Shown one piece after another: positions 1 to 8,298 of a stretch of 45,609 nt of DNA. The first letter of the stretch is position 1. Every line of letters begins with the position of its first letter. This DNA is from Acidimicrobiia bacterium. Its GTDB lineage: Bacteria; Actinomycetota; Acidimicrobiia; IMCC26256; JAGNEX01. The translations under genes and the position numbers were made by a program. Below the pieces are notes generated by a model. It ran no database searches. It worked only from the letters and a program-made list of their open reading frames with translations, and was not told the origin of the DNA. The stretch lies in contig JAGNEX010000017.1 in NCBI GenBank assembly GCA_018003035.1, positions 5,017 through 50,625 on the forward strand. The letters run 5' to 3'.

Positions 1-640
1 TCGGCGCCCCGAAGAATGCTCGATGCAGAAGCGTGGTGAGCGTGTCCAGGCTGGAGTCGTCGGTCAGAAACCGTCGACTCCGCCGGAAGTACGTGAAACG
101 TTCGATCATGGCCAGCATCGCCTGGGTGCCGGCGTGGCTGTCAGGAAGGTTCGGAGCGGCCGCCTCTTCAACCCGGCGCTCCAGACCGTCGACGATGGAA
201 TCGAGCAGATTCGAGCCCATCCGGCGAAGGTCCCGGTCCGAAGACTGGTCTTCCATCCATGCCCGCAGCACCGGTCCGTTCCGGTTGTAGGCAACGGTGT
301 AGCGCTCAAGCCAGCCGCGCAGCTCTTGCCAACCTGCATGGTTCGGAGTCACAGGGCCGAGGCTGTGGGCCAAGGCATCGAGCTCCTCAGCACACTGCAC
401 GGCCAACGCGCGAAGTAGGTCTTCCTTGTTGGTGAAGTACAGGTAGAAGGTGCCGTGCGACGTTTTGGCCCGGGCGACGATGTCGTCGACCCGTGCAGCG
501 TGGTAACCCTGTTCCTCGAAGACGGCGGCGCCCGACCGCAGCAGCTTCCGCAGCGTCTTGCGCCCCTGAGCCCTCAGGTCGCGCGTCGCGGCCGCGGTGG
601 CACCGGCGACCTCGCTCCCCGGCGACGCCCCCGACGACAC
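1..640 (-). CDS. TetR-family transcriptional regulator, C-terminus cut by window edge
   Basis: A reading frame open to the left edge encodes an N-terminal TetR helix-turn-helix: the stretch FEEQGYHAARVDDIVARA followed by SHGTFYLYFTNKEDLL is the classic TetR DNA-binding signature. The ligand-binding half follows and only the last few residues seem to be missing. It resembles the second TetR at 6212-6871 in both the HTH and the C-terminal stretch ERFTYF, so the two look like paralogues. I chose the GTG at 640 because GAGG precedes it and it gives an N-terminus of similar length to the paralogue. An in-frame ATG at 769 would add 43 low-complexity residues and would place the palindrome at 755-771 inside the gene. 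It is divergent from the acyl-CoA synthetase at 834, which it probably controls. TetR family: confident; start and ligand: unsure. Confidence 0.88.
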   Translation of the reverse strand, partial: MSSGASPGSEVAGATAAATRDLRAQGRKTLRKLLRSGAAVFEEQGYHAARVDDIVARAKTSHGTFYLYFTNKEDLLRALAVQCAEELDALAHSLGPVTPNHAGWQELRGWLERYTVAYNRNGPVLRAWMEDQSSDRDLRRMGSNLLDSIVDGLERRVEEAAAPNLPDSHAGTQAMLAMIERFTYFRRSRRFLTDDSSLDTLTTLLHRAFFGAP

Positions 641-754
641 GTCTGCCTCACCGAGTAACTCGTGATCGGAATCGCCCGCAGCGGGCCCCGCCGCTTGCGA
701 CGCGTGGACCGTTTCGCTTCGGGGAACCGAAGGGTCGGAGTGCTCTGCGGGGTC

Positions 755-771
755 GGATGGTGGGACCATCC
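755..771. promoter_or_regulatory. Inverted repeat between divergent TetR and acyl-CoA synthetase genes, possible operator
   Basis: GGATGGT, a GGG spacer and ACCATCC form a perfect 7-bp inverted repeat in the divergent intergenic region. TetR proteins usually bind short palindromes beside their own gene, so this is a natural operator candidate. It would lie within the gene if the regulator used the ATG at 769, which is one reason I prefer the GTG start at 640. Short palindromes also occur by chance in GC-rich DNA. Confidence 0.35.
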
Positions 772-833
772 CCCTGGCTTAGCATGTGCGCCGTCCGACC
801 TCCGACACTCCCATTTCGACAGCAAGGGTTTCG

Positions 834-2429
834 ATGCTGATCGACAGCCTCCTGAACGCAGCGAAGCGACGGCCGACCAGCCCCGCTTTCGTGACCCAAA
901 ACGGCGAGATTGTCACCGTTGAGCAACTGGCCGACCTCTCGGCCGAGGTGGCGCTGGGCCTCAAAGAGCGGGGCGTGTCCGAAGGCGATTTGGTCGCCCT
1001 CGACCTGCCGTCCGATCTCAGCTACGTGCTGGCGTATCTGGCTGCGGCGCGACTTGGAGCGATGACCGTTGGGCTCAATCAGCGACTCACACGCTATGAA
1101 CGGGATGATCTGATTTCCGGCGTGTCACCCGATTGGCTGCTGACCGACGCGCCGCGGCCCGTGCCTGGCGTGGGTCGAGAGCCAAAAGAACATCATCCTC
1201 AGCCGCCTAACGTTGTCGAGTCGCGAACGATTCGGGTGACGGCGAACGTGTCCGTCCAGCGAGCGCTCCACGACCTGCGACAAGCAGTTCCCTCCGGCGG
1301 GACGGGGCTCGCCAGCCCTGTTCCGCGGCTGGCGGCCGACCCGAACCGCGTCGTCGCCGTCGTCTTTACTTCTGGCACGACCGGCCGCCCGAAGGCCGCT
1401 GTCTTTGGTGAGTCCCAGCTCGAGGCCATCGCTCGAGCCGACACGGGAGGCGCAATTGATCTTGGCGGTCGAGTGATCGCTGCGACATCGTTCGCGCACG
1501 TCGGTTTTATGACCAAGCTCGCCGGCAACCTGCAGCTCGGCACGACTATGTACATGATCGATCGATGGCGGGCCGCAGATGTCGTCGACGACGTCGCGCG
1601 TCTCGGGCTCACCGCTATCACCGGGGTCCCCACCCAGATCGCACTCATGGTCAGAGATGAACTGTGGACCGCTGAGCGCGACGTCAGCAGCGTCAAGGCG
1701 ATCATCACCGGCGGCGGACCCCTCACGCCCGGCGTCATTCGAACGGCGCGGCAACGCTTTCAGGCGCCGCTCTCCAACCGCTACTCCTCGACCGAAACGG
1801 GAGTGATCAGCGGGACCGCGCTCGACGGCGACCCCGAAGATGCCGAAGTGTCCGTCGGTGTTGCTCGGCCGGGAGTAACGATCGAGATCCGTGATCCAAG
1901 CGATCCGCTTCGACCGGCCGATGAGGGCGAGGTCTGTGTGCGGTCAGCGGCGTGCATGACGGGTTACCTCCAAGATCCGTCGGCAACCGTGGAGGCGATG
2001 ACACCCGACGGCTTCGTGCGCACCCGCGACTTGGGAAGCTTCGATCAGCGCGGACGGCTGGTCCTGTTAGGACGCACGGGTGACACGTTCATTCGCGGGG
2101 GCTACAACGTGCACCCAGCGCAGATCGAAAGCGTCCTGAGCCAACACCCATCGATCGAAGCCGTGGCGGTTGCCCCCGTCGACGACGCTGTAATGGGAGC
2201 TGTCCCGGTCGCTGTGATCGTTCGCCGACCTGGCCAGATCGACCCGAGTCTGGCCGAACTACGCGTGTGGGCGGCCGACAAGCTCAGCCGCGACAAACTC
2301 CCTGAGCGCCTGGTCACCGTCGATGAACTCCCCTACACCCCGATGAACAAGCTCGATCGTTTCGCACTCCGCGACCTGGTCAATCGTCCGTCGGGCAACC
2401 AGCACGGCGGTGTGAACGCTCAGCATTGA
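834..2429 (+). CDS. AMP-binding acyl-CoA synthetase / fatty-acid-CoA ligase (FadD-like)
   Basis: A 531-residue member of the adenylate-forming ANL family that would activate a carboxylic acid to acyl-AMP and then to acyl-CoA. Visible motifs in order are the phosphate loop FTSGTTGRPKAAV (about residues 177-189), RYSSTETGVISG (A5-like), the A7/A8 region with DGFVRTRDLG, GRTGDTFIRGGYNVHP as the hinge, and the C-terminal catalytic lysine in YTPMNKLDRFALR. All conserved motifs are present and length is typical. The ATG at 834 is preceded by AAGGG at a good distance; a GTG at 786 is possible but lacks a clear ribosome site. It is divergent from a TetR gene. The substrate cannot be read from sequence; a medium or long fatty acid, or a steroid side chain, would fit the KstR-type context elsewhere in the window. 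Confidence 0.93.
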   Translation: MLIDSLLNAAKRRPTSPAFVTQNGEIVTVEQLADLSAEVALGLKERGVSEGDLVALDLPSDLSYVLAYLAAARLGAMTVGLNQRLTRYERDDLISGVSPDWLLTDAPRPVPGVGREPKEHHPQPPNVVESRTIRVTANVSVQRALHDLRQAVPSGGTGLASPVPRLAADPNRVVAVVFTSGTTGRPKAAVFGESQLEAIARADTGGAIDLGGRVIAATSFAHVGFMTKLAGNLQLGTTMYMIDRWRAADVVDDVARLGLTAITGVPTQIALMVRDELWTAERDVSSVKAIITGGGPLTPGVIRTARQRFQAPLSNRYSSTETGVISGTALDGDPEDAEVSVGVARPGVTIEIRDPSDPLRPADEGEVCVRSAACMTGYLQDPSATVEAMTPDGFVRTRDLGSFDQRGRLVLLGRTGDTFIRGGYNVHPAQIESVLSQHPSIEAVAVAPVDDAVMGAVPVAVIVRRPGQIDPSLAELRVWAADKLSRDKLPERLVTVDELPYTPMNKLDRFALRDLVNRPSGNQHGGVNAQH

Positions 2430-2574
2430 TCGGTGCTGTCCCGAGTTTGCCGCGGGTAGGTACCAGCGGACGCGCCGAAGGTCCGAACGCAGCTCGGTGC
2501 ATGCACGGACGAGACGCCCTTAAACCGCCCGGCGATGCACCGTTGACAAGGGTTCTATGCTGCGCCGACCCCAA

Positions 2575-2612
2575 AAGCTGGTCTGATCAGTGAAGCTGGT
2601 CTGACCCAGTGA
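2575..2612. repeat. Two-copy tandem repeat upstream of lipoprotein gene
   Basis: Two adjacent units of 18 and 20 bases share AAGCTGGTCTGA and end in CAGTGA. They sit just before the ribosome binding site of the lipoprotein gene at 2626. A TTGACA at 2543-2548 lies upstream, but no well-spaced -10 box was found. Function unknown: a small duplication in the untranslated leader, possibly regulatory. Confidence 0.5.
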
Positions 2613-2625
2613 GCATGGAGGGCAC

Positions 2626-3252
2626 ATGGCCGCTTCGAACACATCTCCCCGCCGACCCAACCCCTCAGCGGCCGCATCGCCCCTCCGGCTCTCGCGGTCG
2701 CGGCGTACCGTCGCCCTGTTGGCCATGTCGCTGATGACGGTCGCAGGGTGTGGGGGCGGTTCGGACTCAGCCGATAAGACCTACGACACGCGCAAAATCG
2801 GCGATTCGTCCTCCGACGCAGCGGTAAAGGCGCTGATCGACTTTTACGTCAAGGATGGAACATTCTCCAAAGAGCAAGCGACCTGCATTGCCGACTCGCT
2901 CAAGGGTGTGATCGACCTCAACGCCTACGTCGAGTTCGCGGATGACCCCAGCTCAGGCATCCCGGTCCTCTCAGCGGAACAGGCCAAGGCCCAGGGAGAC
3001 GCGGTCAGCAGCTGCGTCGAAAAGTTTCCTGCGTCGTCGGTACCGAATCGCCCCGCTCCTGCCCCGGGAGGATCGTCCGAGGCGAACACGACCCCACCAT
3101 CGGTACTCACCCCAGAACCCCCGACCCCCGAGCAAACGGTGGTGAGTCAAACCTCGGTTCCGGAAGAGGCCGAAGATGGGGGCGAGCCGGCGGAGACCGA
3201 GCCCGCATCGCCGACGACCGAGCCAGAGAGCACGCCCCCGACGCAGCCATAG
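2626..3252 (+). CDS. Secreted lipoprotein of unknown function
   Basis: A 208-residue protein with a long, basic N-terminal region, a hydrophobic segment (about residues 26-38) and a lipobox-like VAGC followed by GGGSDS, typical of a lipoprotein that is lipidated on Cys and stays outside the membrane. The middle part (about 50-135) is a small domain with two cysteines, in QATCIADS and SSCVEKF, that could form a disulfide. The C-terminal third is a Pro/Thr/Glu/Ser-rich tail that is probably disordered and may span the cell wall. GGAGG six bases before the ATG supports the start. I recognise no enzymatic motif. It lies between the acyl-CoA synthetase and the penicillin acylase homologue on the same strand with wide gaps, so it is probably transcribed alone. 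Confidence 0.85.
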   Translation: MAASNTSPRRPNPSAAASPLRLSRSRRTVALLAMSLMTVAGCGGGSDSADKTYDTRKIGDSSSDAAVKALIDFYVKDGTFSKEQATCIADSLKGVIDLNAYVEFADDPSSGIPVLSAEQAKAQGDAVSSCVEKFPASSVPNRPAPAPGGSSEANTTPPSVLTPEPPTPEQTVVSQTSVPEEAEDGGEPAETEPASPTTEPESTPPTQP

Positions 3253-3361
3253 CTGGCCGCTCGTGATCTCGCTTGCACCGCTTCTCGTGCTGTGATCGAG
3301 GCGACCATCGCCCGACTCGGTCGGGTCCGAGGCGGCCCGTCACGCCCACTACCCTGACGGG

Positions 3362-5713
3362 ATGCTCAACTCCAGGTCCATGCTGCGGCGCGCGCTCCAA
3401 ATCAGTCTTGGCAAGCGCATGCCAACCGTTGACGGCCATCTTGAGGTGCCAGGCATCAAAGGCCGAGTTCTGATCCGCCGAGATGCCTTCGGGATCCCTC
3501 ATATCGATGCCCGCAACGAAGCCGACGCTTGGTACGCGTGGGGTTTCTGCCAGGGCCAGGACCGAGCGTTTCAGATCGAGACGCGGGTTCGAGTGGTCAG
3601 GGGTCGCCTGGCCGAACTCATCGGGCCGGAAGGACTCCCCGTCGACCGGCTCAGCCGGCGAATGGGCCTTGCCCGTCACGCACAAGCACAGTTCGAAGTC
3701 CTCAATGACCACGGGCGCTCGACGATCCAAGCCTTCTGCCGCGGCGTTATCGAAGGCTCCCGCATCGGAGCGACGCGCCGGGCCCACGAGTTCCGTCTCC
3801 TCAACGTGCGCCCGACGCCGCTCGAGCCGAGCGACGTCCTCGGATCGTTGGCGCTCGTCTCATTCCTCTTGGCATCGAACTGGGATTCCGAGATCAGCCG
3901 ACTAAAGATCCTTGAGGCCGACGGCCCTGACGCCTTGGCCGCGCTCGACCCGACGTACCCAGAATGGCTCTCGGTCATCTCCCCGCCCGGTCAGTCGGCG
4001 GGCCCACACGTCTCTGCCCTCATCGACGAGTTGGAGGGCTTTCTCAAGTTCACCGGGATCGGATCGGGATCGAACAACTGGGCGGTCGACGGAAGCCGAA
4101 CGGCGTCCGGTCTGCCGATCGTCGCTAACGACCCTCATCTGTCGTCTGCTCTTCCCGCGCACTGGTACCTCGGCCACATCACCACCCCCGACTTTGAGGT
4201 TGCTGGCGCGTCGATGGCGGGAACGCCGGGCATCGCCGTGGGGCATAACGAAAGCGTCGCTTGGGGCATCACGGCGGGTCAGGTCGACAACACCGATCTG
4301 TTCCTCGAGATGTTCAACGAAACCGGCGACCGCGTCAAAGGTCCCGAAGGATGGGAACCCTTCGAGTCGTGGACCGAGACCATCCGAGTCAAAGGCGCCG
4401 ACGACGTTCAGATCGACATCATCGAAACCGACCGCGGTCCGCTGATCGGCGACGTACTTGAACCCGACTGCGGCGCGCTCAGCATCAAGGCAACCTGGCT
4501 CGCACCCCGCGATGCCCAAGGCATTTTGGTGACCCATCAGGCCCAGTCGACGAACGACTTGTTCGACCGGATGGGATGGTGGCCGGGCCTCAGCATGAAC
4601 GTCGTCGCCGGTGACGTCGACGGCATCATCGGGTGGAAACTCGTTGGGGACACCCCACAGAGGACCGATGGCTTCGGCATCATGCCCACACCGGCGTGGA
4701 ACCCTCAGGCGGGCTGGACCGACACACCGATCGACCCTTCGGATATGCCGTCGATCATCGCTCCCGAAGCCGGATTTGTCGCGACCGCCAACAACCGATC
4801 CGTTCCCAACGACTATCCCACCTTCATCACGCACGACTGGCAAGACGCGTACCGGGCCACCCGTGCGACAGAGCTGCTGGCCGCCAGATCCGACTGGGAC
4901 ATCTCGTCAACCCAACAGATGCAACTCGACCGGGTGTCGTTGGTGTGGCGAGACGTCCGCGAAGCGATCGAATCGGTCGACGCGACCAATCCGCAAGTCC
5001 GAGACGCGCTGCTGATCCTTAAAGGATGGGACGGGGACCTCGGCACCGATTCGGTGGCCGCAACCGTGTTCCAGGCATTTTTGTGGCGCCTGATCCGCCG
5101 CGTCTGCCAAGAGAAGGCGCCCAACTCCTATGAGTGGGCCATGGGCAAGTCGATGTTTTCGCTTCTACCCGCTGCAACCGTTGGCAGCCGGCGCATGCAG
5201 CACATCGTTCAGGTCGTCGCCGCCCAGCCTGCTGACTGGTTTGCCGACTCGACCTGGCAGGACGAGCTCGCTCAAGCCCTAGAGGGCGCAATGGCCGAAT
5301 GCACCGAACGCCTCGGTTCCGACACCGACGACTGGAGGTGGGGTCACGTGCGCCCCCTCACGTTGACACACCCGGTATCAGCGGCGTCGCCGGTCATGGC
5401 CAAGGTCTTCGACATCGGGCCGATGCCCTACGGCGGCGACGCACATTCGTTGAACAACGGTGCCGTCATTCCCGGAGACATCTGGGGGAACCCGTACGGA
5501 ATCGCTTCGATGCGGATGGTGTCTGAAGTCGGTTCGTGGAACTCGACGCGTTTCGTGTTGGCGGGAGGACAAAGCGGCAATCCGTGTTCGCCTCACTATG
5601 ACGACCTGATCCCCTTGTGGCTTTCGGGCGACGGCGTCGTCATCGCTTGGGGCGAAGACGCCGTGCGACGCAGTACCGAATCGGCACTCCAACTCACCCC
5701 AGAGACGCGTTAG
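3362..5713 (+). CDS. Penicillin acylase family protein (Ntn hydrolase precursor)
   Basis: A 783-residue precursor of the penicillin G acylase / cephalosporin acylase / AHL acylase family, which hydrolyses amide bonds using an N-terminal serine freed by self-cleavage. The N-terminal part carries RDAFGIPHIDARNEADAWYAWGFCQGQDR, the usual alpha-chain start. The cleavage site GSGS/NNW puts the catalytic Ser near residue 237, followed by NDPHL (oxyanion region) and HWYLGH. Later stretches GHNESVAWGITAG and ATANNRSVP are also family hallmarks. No signal peptide is visible, so it may act in the cytoplasm, unlike many homologues. The start has no strong ribosome site; a second ATG lies at 3380. The substrate could be an N-acyl amino acid, acyl-homoserine lactone or amide xenobiotic; the sequence does not decide. 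Confidence 0.93.
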   Translation: MLNSRSMLRRALQISLGKRMPTVDGHLEVPGIKGRVLIRRDAFGIPHIDARNEADAWYAWGFCQGQDRAFQIETRVRVVRGRLAELIGPEGLPVDRLSRRMGLARHAQAQFEVLNDHGRSTIQAFCRGVIEGSRIGATRRAHEFRLLNVRPTPLEPSDVLGSLALVSFLLASNWDSEISRLKILEADGPDALAALDPTYPEWLSVISPPGQSAGPHVSALIDELEGFLKFTGIGSGSNNWAVDGSRTASGLPIVANDPHLSSALPAHWYLGHITTPDFEVAGASMAGTPGIAVGHNESVAWGITAGQVDNTDLFLEMFNETGDRVKGPEGWEPFESWTETIRVKGADDVQIDIIETDRGPLIGDVLEPDCGALSIKATWLAPRDAQGILVTHQAQSTNDLFDRMGWWPGLSMNVVAGDVDGIIGWKLVGDTPQRTDGFGIMPTPAWNPQAGWTDTPIDPSDMPSIIAPEAGFVATANNRSVPNDYPTFITHDWQDAYRATRATELLAARSDWDISSTQQMQLDRVSLVWRDVREAIESVDATNPQVRDALLILKGWDGDLGTDSVAATVFQAFLWRLIRRVCQEKAPNSYEWAMGKSMFSLLPAATVGSRRMQHIVQVVAAQPADWFADSTWQDELAQALEGAMAECTERLGSDTDDWRWGHVRPLTLTHPVSAASPVMAKVFDIGPMPYGGDAHSLNNGAVIPGDIWGNPYGIASMRMVSEVGSWNSTRFVLAGGQSGNPCSPHYDDLIPLWLSGDGVVIAWGEDAVRRSTESALQLTPETR

Positions 5714-5776
5714 CCCCGGCCGTTAAGGGGGCCGAATCGGCGGGAACTCGAGCCGGCTACCGCTACCATGACCGCC

Positions 5777-6199
5777 ATGAAGGTGACTGCAGCAATGATC
5801 GCCGACGCGGCACGGGTTGAGAACGGGCGTCTGTACGTACTGGGTGGCGCGTTTTCGACGATTCGCGTGCGGAAGTTGCCGGCAGTTGTTCCGAACGTTT
5901 CGGTCGTGCTCGTGATGGACATCCCGCCCGAAGACCGCCACCGCGACTTAGACATTTCGATCTCCCTCATCGATGAAGATGGCCATGATGCTGGTCGAAA
6001 CGCAACGACCCGCCTGCGCGTCGGGACGCCAGCCAACGCCCGTCCGGGCGACATCACAACCGTCCCGCTAGTCGTACCCTTTTTCAATCTGAACTTTGCC
6101 GAGGCGAAGGGGTACGCGTTCTCGGTGCGGTTCGAAGACGACGAGCTTGCCCGCATTCGCCTCCGGGTCGAACACACTGTGCCCGCCGGCACGATCTGA
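5777..6199 (+). CDS. DUF6941-type conserved protein
   Basis: A protein of about 140 residues beginning MKVTAAMIADAARVENGRLYVLGGAFSTI. This pattern (MKV..A..AD.A....GKLNILG.FD.I) matches the uncharacterised DUF6941 family, small predicted beta-rich soluble proteins common in actinobacteria. No catalytic motif, signal peptide or membrane segment is visible. An alternative ATG nine bases upstream (5768) gives three more residues; I chose the family-typical start. It ends 12 bases before the TetR gene at 6212, so the two are probably co-transcribed. Family assignment is from memory of the N-terminal pattern; function is unknown. Confidence 0.8.
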   Translation: MKVTAAMIADAARVENGRLYVLGGAFSTIRVRKLPAVVPNVSVVLVMDIPPEDRHRDLDISISLIDEDGHDAGRNATTRLRVGTPANARPGDITTVPLVVPFFNLNFAEAKGYAFSVRFEDDELARIRLRVEHTVPAGTI

Positions 6200-6211
6200 A
6201 ATTCTGCCGCT

Positions 6212-6871
6212 ATGCACGACACTTCCCTTGCCGATCTAGATCCCGAACAGCTGTGGCCGGTAACGGGTGGGCCTACCGCGGACCGGGCGCTTCGGACCAG
6301 GGGTCGCAACACCATGAACCGGCTGCTCAAAGCCGGGATCGTGTGTTTCTCCCGCAAGGGGTTTCACAACACTCGCGTCGATGACATCGTCAAGGAAGCC
6401 GAAGCGTCTCACGGCACCTTTTATCTGTACTTCGCCAATAAGGATGAGCTGCTCGAGGCGCTAGCACTCGCCGTCACAGCGGAGATGACCGTCCTGGCCG
6501 ATTCGCTGCCAGCGATCGAACCCGGACGCCAGGGTCAACAGGCTCTCCGGTCGTGGCTGGCCGACTTCGCCAGTATGTACCGCCTGTACCGCCCGATCTT
6601 GAGGGTGTGGACCGAGGCCGAAAACGACAACAACAGGTTCGGACAGATCGGCAACTCCGTGTTCCAGGCGTTGTCATCGGCATTCGCAAAGGCGGCCGCT
6701 CAAGCTGGCAGTCCGGGTATCGACCCCAACGTTGCGGGCACGGCGCTGTTGGCACTCGTCGAACGGTTCACGTACTTCACGGCGACAAATCAGATACAAG
6801 TCGATCTGACGACCTCGCTAGACACCCTGACATCGGTCATCGAGGCGTCGCTGTATCCGCCGGTCCGCTGA
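6212..6871 (+). CDS. TetR-family transcriptional regulator
   Basis: A 219-residue regulator with a TetR helix-turn-helix: CFSRKGFHNTRVDDIVKEAEASHGTFYLYFANKDELLEAL (about residues 46-85). The C-terminal domain contains the stretch VERFTYFTATNQ, shared in style with the TetR protein at the left edge, suggesting paralogy. About 36 residues precede the HTH, slightly longer than usual. It follows the DUF6941-type gene by 12 bases and probably forms a two-gene unit with it. Its target and ligand are unknown; the KstR-like palindromes at 8187 and 30870 are possible targets, but this protein is not recognisably KstR itself. Confidence 0.93.
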   Translation: MHDTSLADLDPEQLWPVTGGPTADRALRTRGRNTMNRLLKAGIVCFSRKGFHNTRVDDIVKEAEASHGTFYLYFANKDELLEALALAVTAEMTVLADSLPAIEPGRQGQQALRSWLADFASMYRLYRPILRVWTEAENDNNRFGQIGNSVFQALSSAFAKAAAQAGSPGIDPNVAGTALLALVERFTYFTATNQIQVDLTTSLDTLTSVIEASLYPPVR

Positions 6872-7007
6872 CTATTTCTCGGCTCGTTTCAACCGCTTGC
6901 CGGGCCGACTACGCCGAGCCTGCCTGCCTCCTGCCACAGCATTTCCGGAGGGGTTGTAGGTAGTGGCGTTGCGCGCTCGTTACGATGCACGGAAGTTTTA
7001 CCAACGC

Positions 7008-7020
7008 GTGCGTAACGCAC
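7008..7020. promoter_or_regulatory. Short palindrome before lipoprotein gene, possible operator
   Basis: GTGCG-TAA-CGCAC is a palindrome with a 3-base centre ending 18 bases before the ATG at 7039. It could be an operator or a small leader hairpin. Chance occurrence is not excluded. Confidence 0.25.
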
Positions 7021-7038
7021 TTTGGCCTGGGAGGGCTC

Positions 7039-7686
7039 ATGACCAAACGTCTTTTGGCAGCATTGTTCGCGATGTCGCTGGTGTTTGCCGCTTGCGGTAG
7101 CGACGACGATGACGAGGCAGACACGACCACCACCGCGGGCGAAGGAGCCAGCGACACGACGATGGCCGACTCCACCACGATGGCCGATGACATGGGTGCG
7201 TCGAGCACCAGCCACGACATGGGCAGCATGGACCCGGGCGACAGCATGGGCTCCTCCACCACCATGATGGGGAGCGAAACCACGATGGCCGGTGAAGAAG
7301 TGGGAGAAGGCGGCGGCAACACCTTCGAAATGCCTGATGGTCTCGACGCTGACCAGCAAGCCGCTGCCGACGTTTGGAAGGAATTCTTGACCTCGGGCGC
7401 CACCTCAGGCGCAGAGGTGAAGGACATGGTTCAAGACGGCGACGAGCTCGAAGGCGTCCTGGACGCATTCGTCAGCAACCCACTCGCCACTGAGGTTTCG
7501 GTCGAGGTCAAGGATGTGACCGTCGAAGGCGACACCGCAACGTTGGACATGGTCTTCACCGTGCCTGGCGGCCTTGACCCGCTGCCAATCCCTGGCGAAT
7601 CGGTAAAGGTTGACGGCAAGTGGCTGGTCGGCCGGTCGACGATCTGCGCGCTTGGCGGGGCGATCCAAGTCCCCTGCCCGGCCTAA
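7039..7686 (+). CDS. Met/Thr-rich lipoprotein with Mtb12-like C-terminal domain
   Basis: A 215-residue lipoprotein. MTKRLLAALFAMSLVFAAC is a signal peptide with lipobox FAAC, followed by an acidic GSDDDDE linker. Residues about 30-90 are low complexity and strikingly rich in Met, Asp, Ser and Thr (repeats of TTMAD, DMGS, TTMM). The C-terminal 110 residues form a compact domain ending KVDGKWLVGRSTICALGGAIQVPCP, which resembles the C-terminal end of the mycobacterial low-molecular-weight antigen Mtb12 family, an NTF2-like fold. The ATG at 7039 is preceded by GGGAGGG; an upstream start at 6985 would put extra residues before the signal peptide and is unlikely. A strong terminator follows at 7742. 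Its function is unknown; a cell-envelope binding role is likely. The Met-rich part could bind metal such as copper, which is speculation. Confidence 0.85.
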   Translation: MTKRLLAALFAMSLVFAACGSDDDDEADTTTTAGEGASDTTMADSTTMADDMGASSTSHDMGSMDPGDSMGSSTTMMGSETTMAGEEVGEGGGNTFEMPDGLDADQQAAADVWKEFLTSGATSGAEVKDMVQDGDELEGVLDAFVSNPLATEVSVEVKDVTVEGDTATLDMVFTVPGGLDPLPIPGESVKVDGKWLVGRSTICALGGAIQVPCPA

Positions 7687-7741
7687 ATAGCTGACTCGGC
7701 CAGTACCGGCTGAGTCCGCGCCTTGAGCAACACAGAAATTA

Positions 7742-7778
7742 CGAGAGGGGGTTGAGCGTTTCGCTCAACCCCCTCTCG
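7742..7778 (+). terminator. Strong intrinsic terminator after lipoprotein gene
   Basis: A perfect 17-bp GC-rich stem (arms 7742-7758 and 7762-7778) with a TTT loop is followed by TTTTC. It lies 55 bases after the stop of the lipoprotein gene and before the oppositely oriented ferredoxin gene, so it may stop transcription from both sides. Confidence 0.9.
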
Positions 7779-7849
7779 TTTTCGTTCACCCTGCCGCGGC
7801 GTTACCCGCTCGCCCGATCTGTGGCGGTCCCGCTCCGACCGGTCGGACT

Positions 7850-8041
7850 TCAGCCTTCAATGGTGATGGCCTGTTTTGGGCATAGTTGGGCGGCCAGGGT
7901 CACTTTTGCCCGCAGCGATTCGTCAGGATTCTCGTCCAGTACGTAGAGCAGGTCGTCGTCGCGGACCTCGAAGACCTCTGGTGCTTGACTCATGCAGATT
8001 GCGTTGGATTCGCAAAGGTCATAGTCCACTTTGATGTGCAT
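7850..8041 (-). CDS. Small 3Fe-4S-type ferredoxin
   Basis: A 63-residue ferredoxin with Cys at positions 10, 16 and 54 in the pattern CESNAIC...CP, where the second cysteine of a 4Fe-4S site is replaced by Asn13. This is the 3Fe-4S type found beside P450s and in actinobacterial steroid-degradation regulons; it resembles mycobacterial FdxD in size and layout. It would pass electrons to a P450 or other oxygenase. The ATG at 8041 is preceded by CGGAG; a longer frame to 8110 is open but shows no family likeness. It is divergent from the amidohydrolase-fold gene at 8299, and a KstR-like palindrome lies between them. None of the window's three P450 genes is adjacent, so its partner is unknown. Confidence 0.92.
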   Translation of the reverse strand: MHIKVDYDLCESNAICMSQAPEVFEVRDDDLLYVLDENPDESLRAKVTLAAQLCPKQAITIEG

Positions 8042-8186
8042 TCTCCGGCGCTCCTGTTTGCTTCGTCCCGCAAAGCGGGTCCCGTTGCTTCCAATCGTGG
8101 CACAGCCCAACCGCCTGGTTGGACCGGTCGTGGTCGTGTGCTGGGCGGTCGGTCCGTGAAGGTCGATCGTCTTGAGAGGCCTAGAC

Positions 8187-8204
8187 TAGAACACGTTCTC
8201 ATTT
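8187..8204. promoter_or_regulatory. KstR-like palindromic operator between ferredoxin and amidohydrolase-fold genes
   Basis: TAGAACACGTTCTCATTT contains the palindrome AGAAC-AC-GTTCT and fits the KstR consensus TNNAACNNGTTNNA except for the last base. The same 18 bases occur at 30870-30887. It lies 146 bases upstream of the ferredoxin start and 95 bases upstream of the amidohydrolase-fold start, so it could control both. Match to KstR is from knowledge of the consensus; regulator identity is inferred. Confidence 0.65.
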
Positions 8205-8298
8205 TCTGAGTCGCGCCGATGGGCAACAGACGATCGCTCTGGCCACCCGACTTCATTGGTGGCGCCATGGCAGGTGACCCAACCTCTTAGGAGCACAT

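Noticed and set aside
3902..4843. Long open frame (313 codons) on the minus strand inside the penicillin acylase gene
   Set aside because: Antisense shadow of a high-GC gene; the translation has no family likeness and the plus strand has a clear full-length Ntn hydrolase.
6212..6871. Candidate KstR gene
   Set aside because: It is a TetR protein but has no specific likeness to KstR that I can see; it is nearer to the TetR at the left edge.
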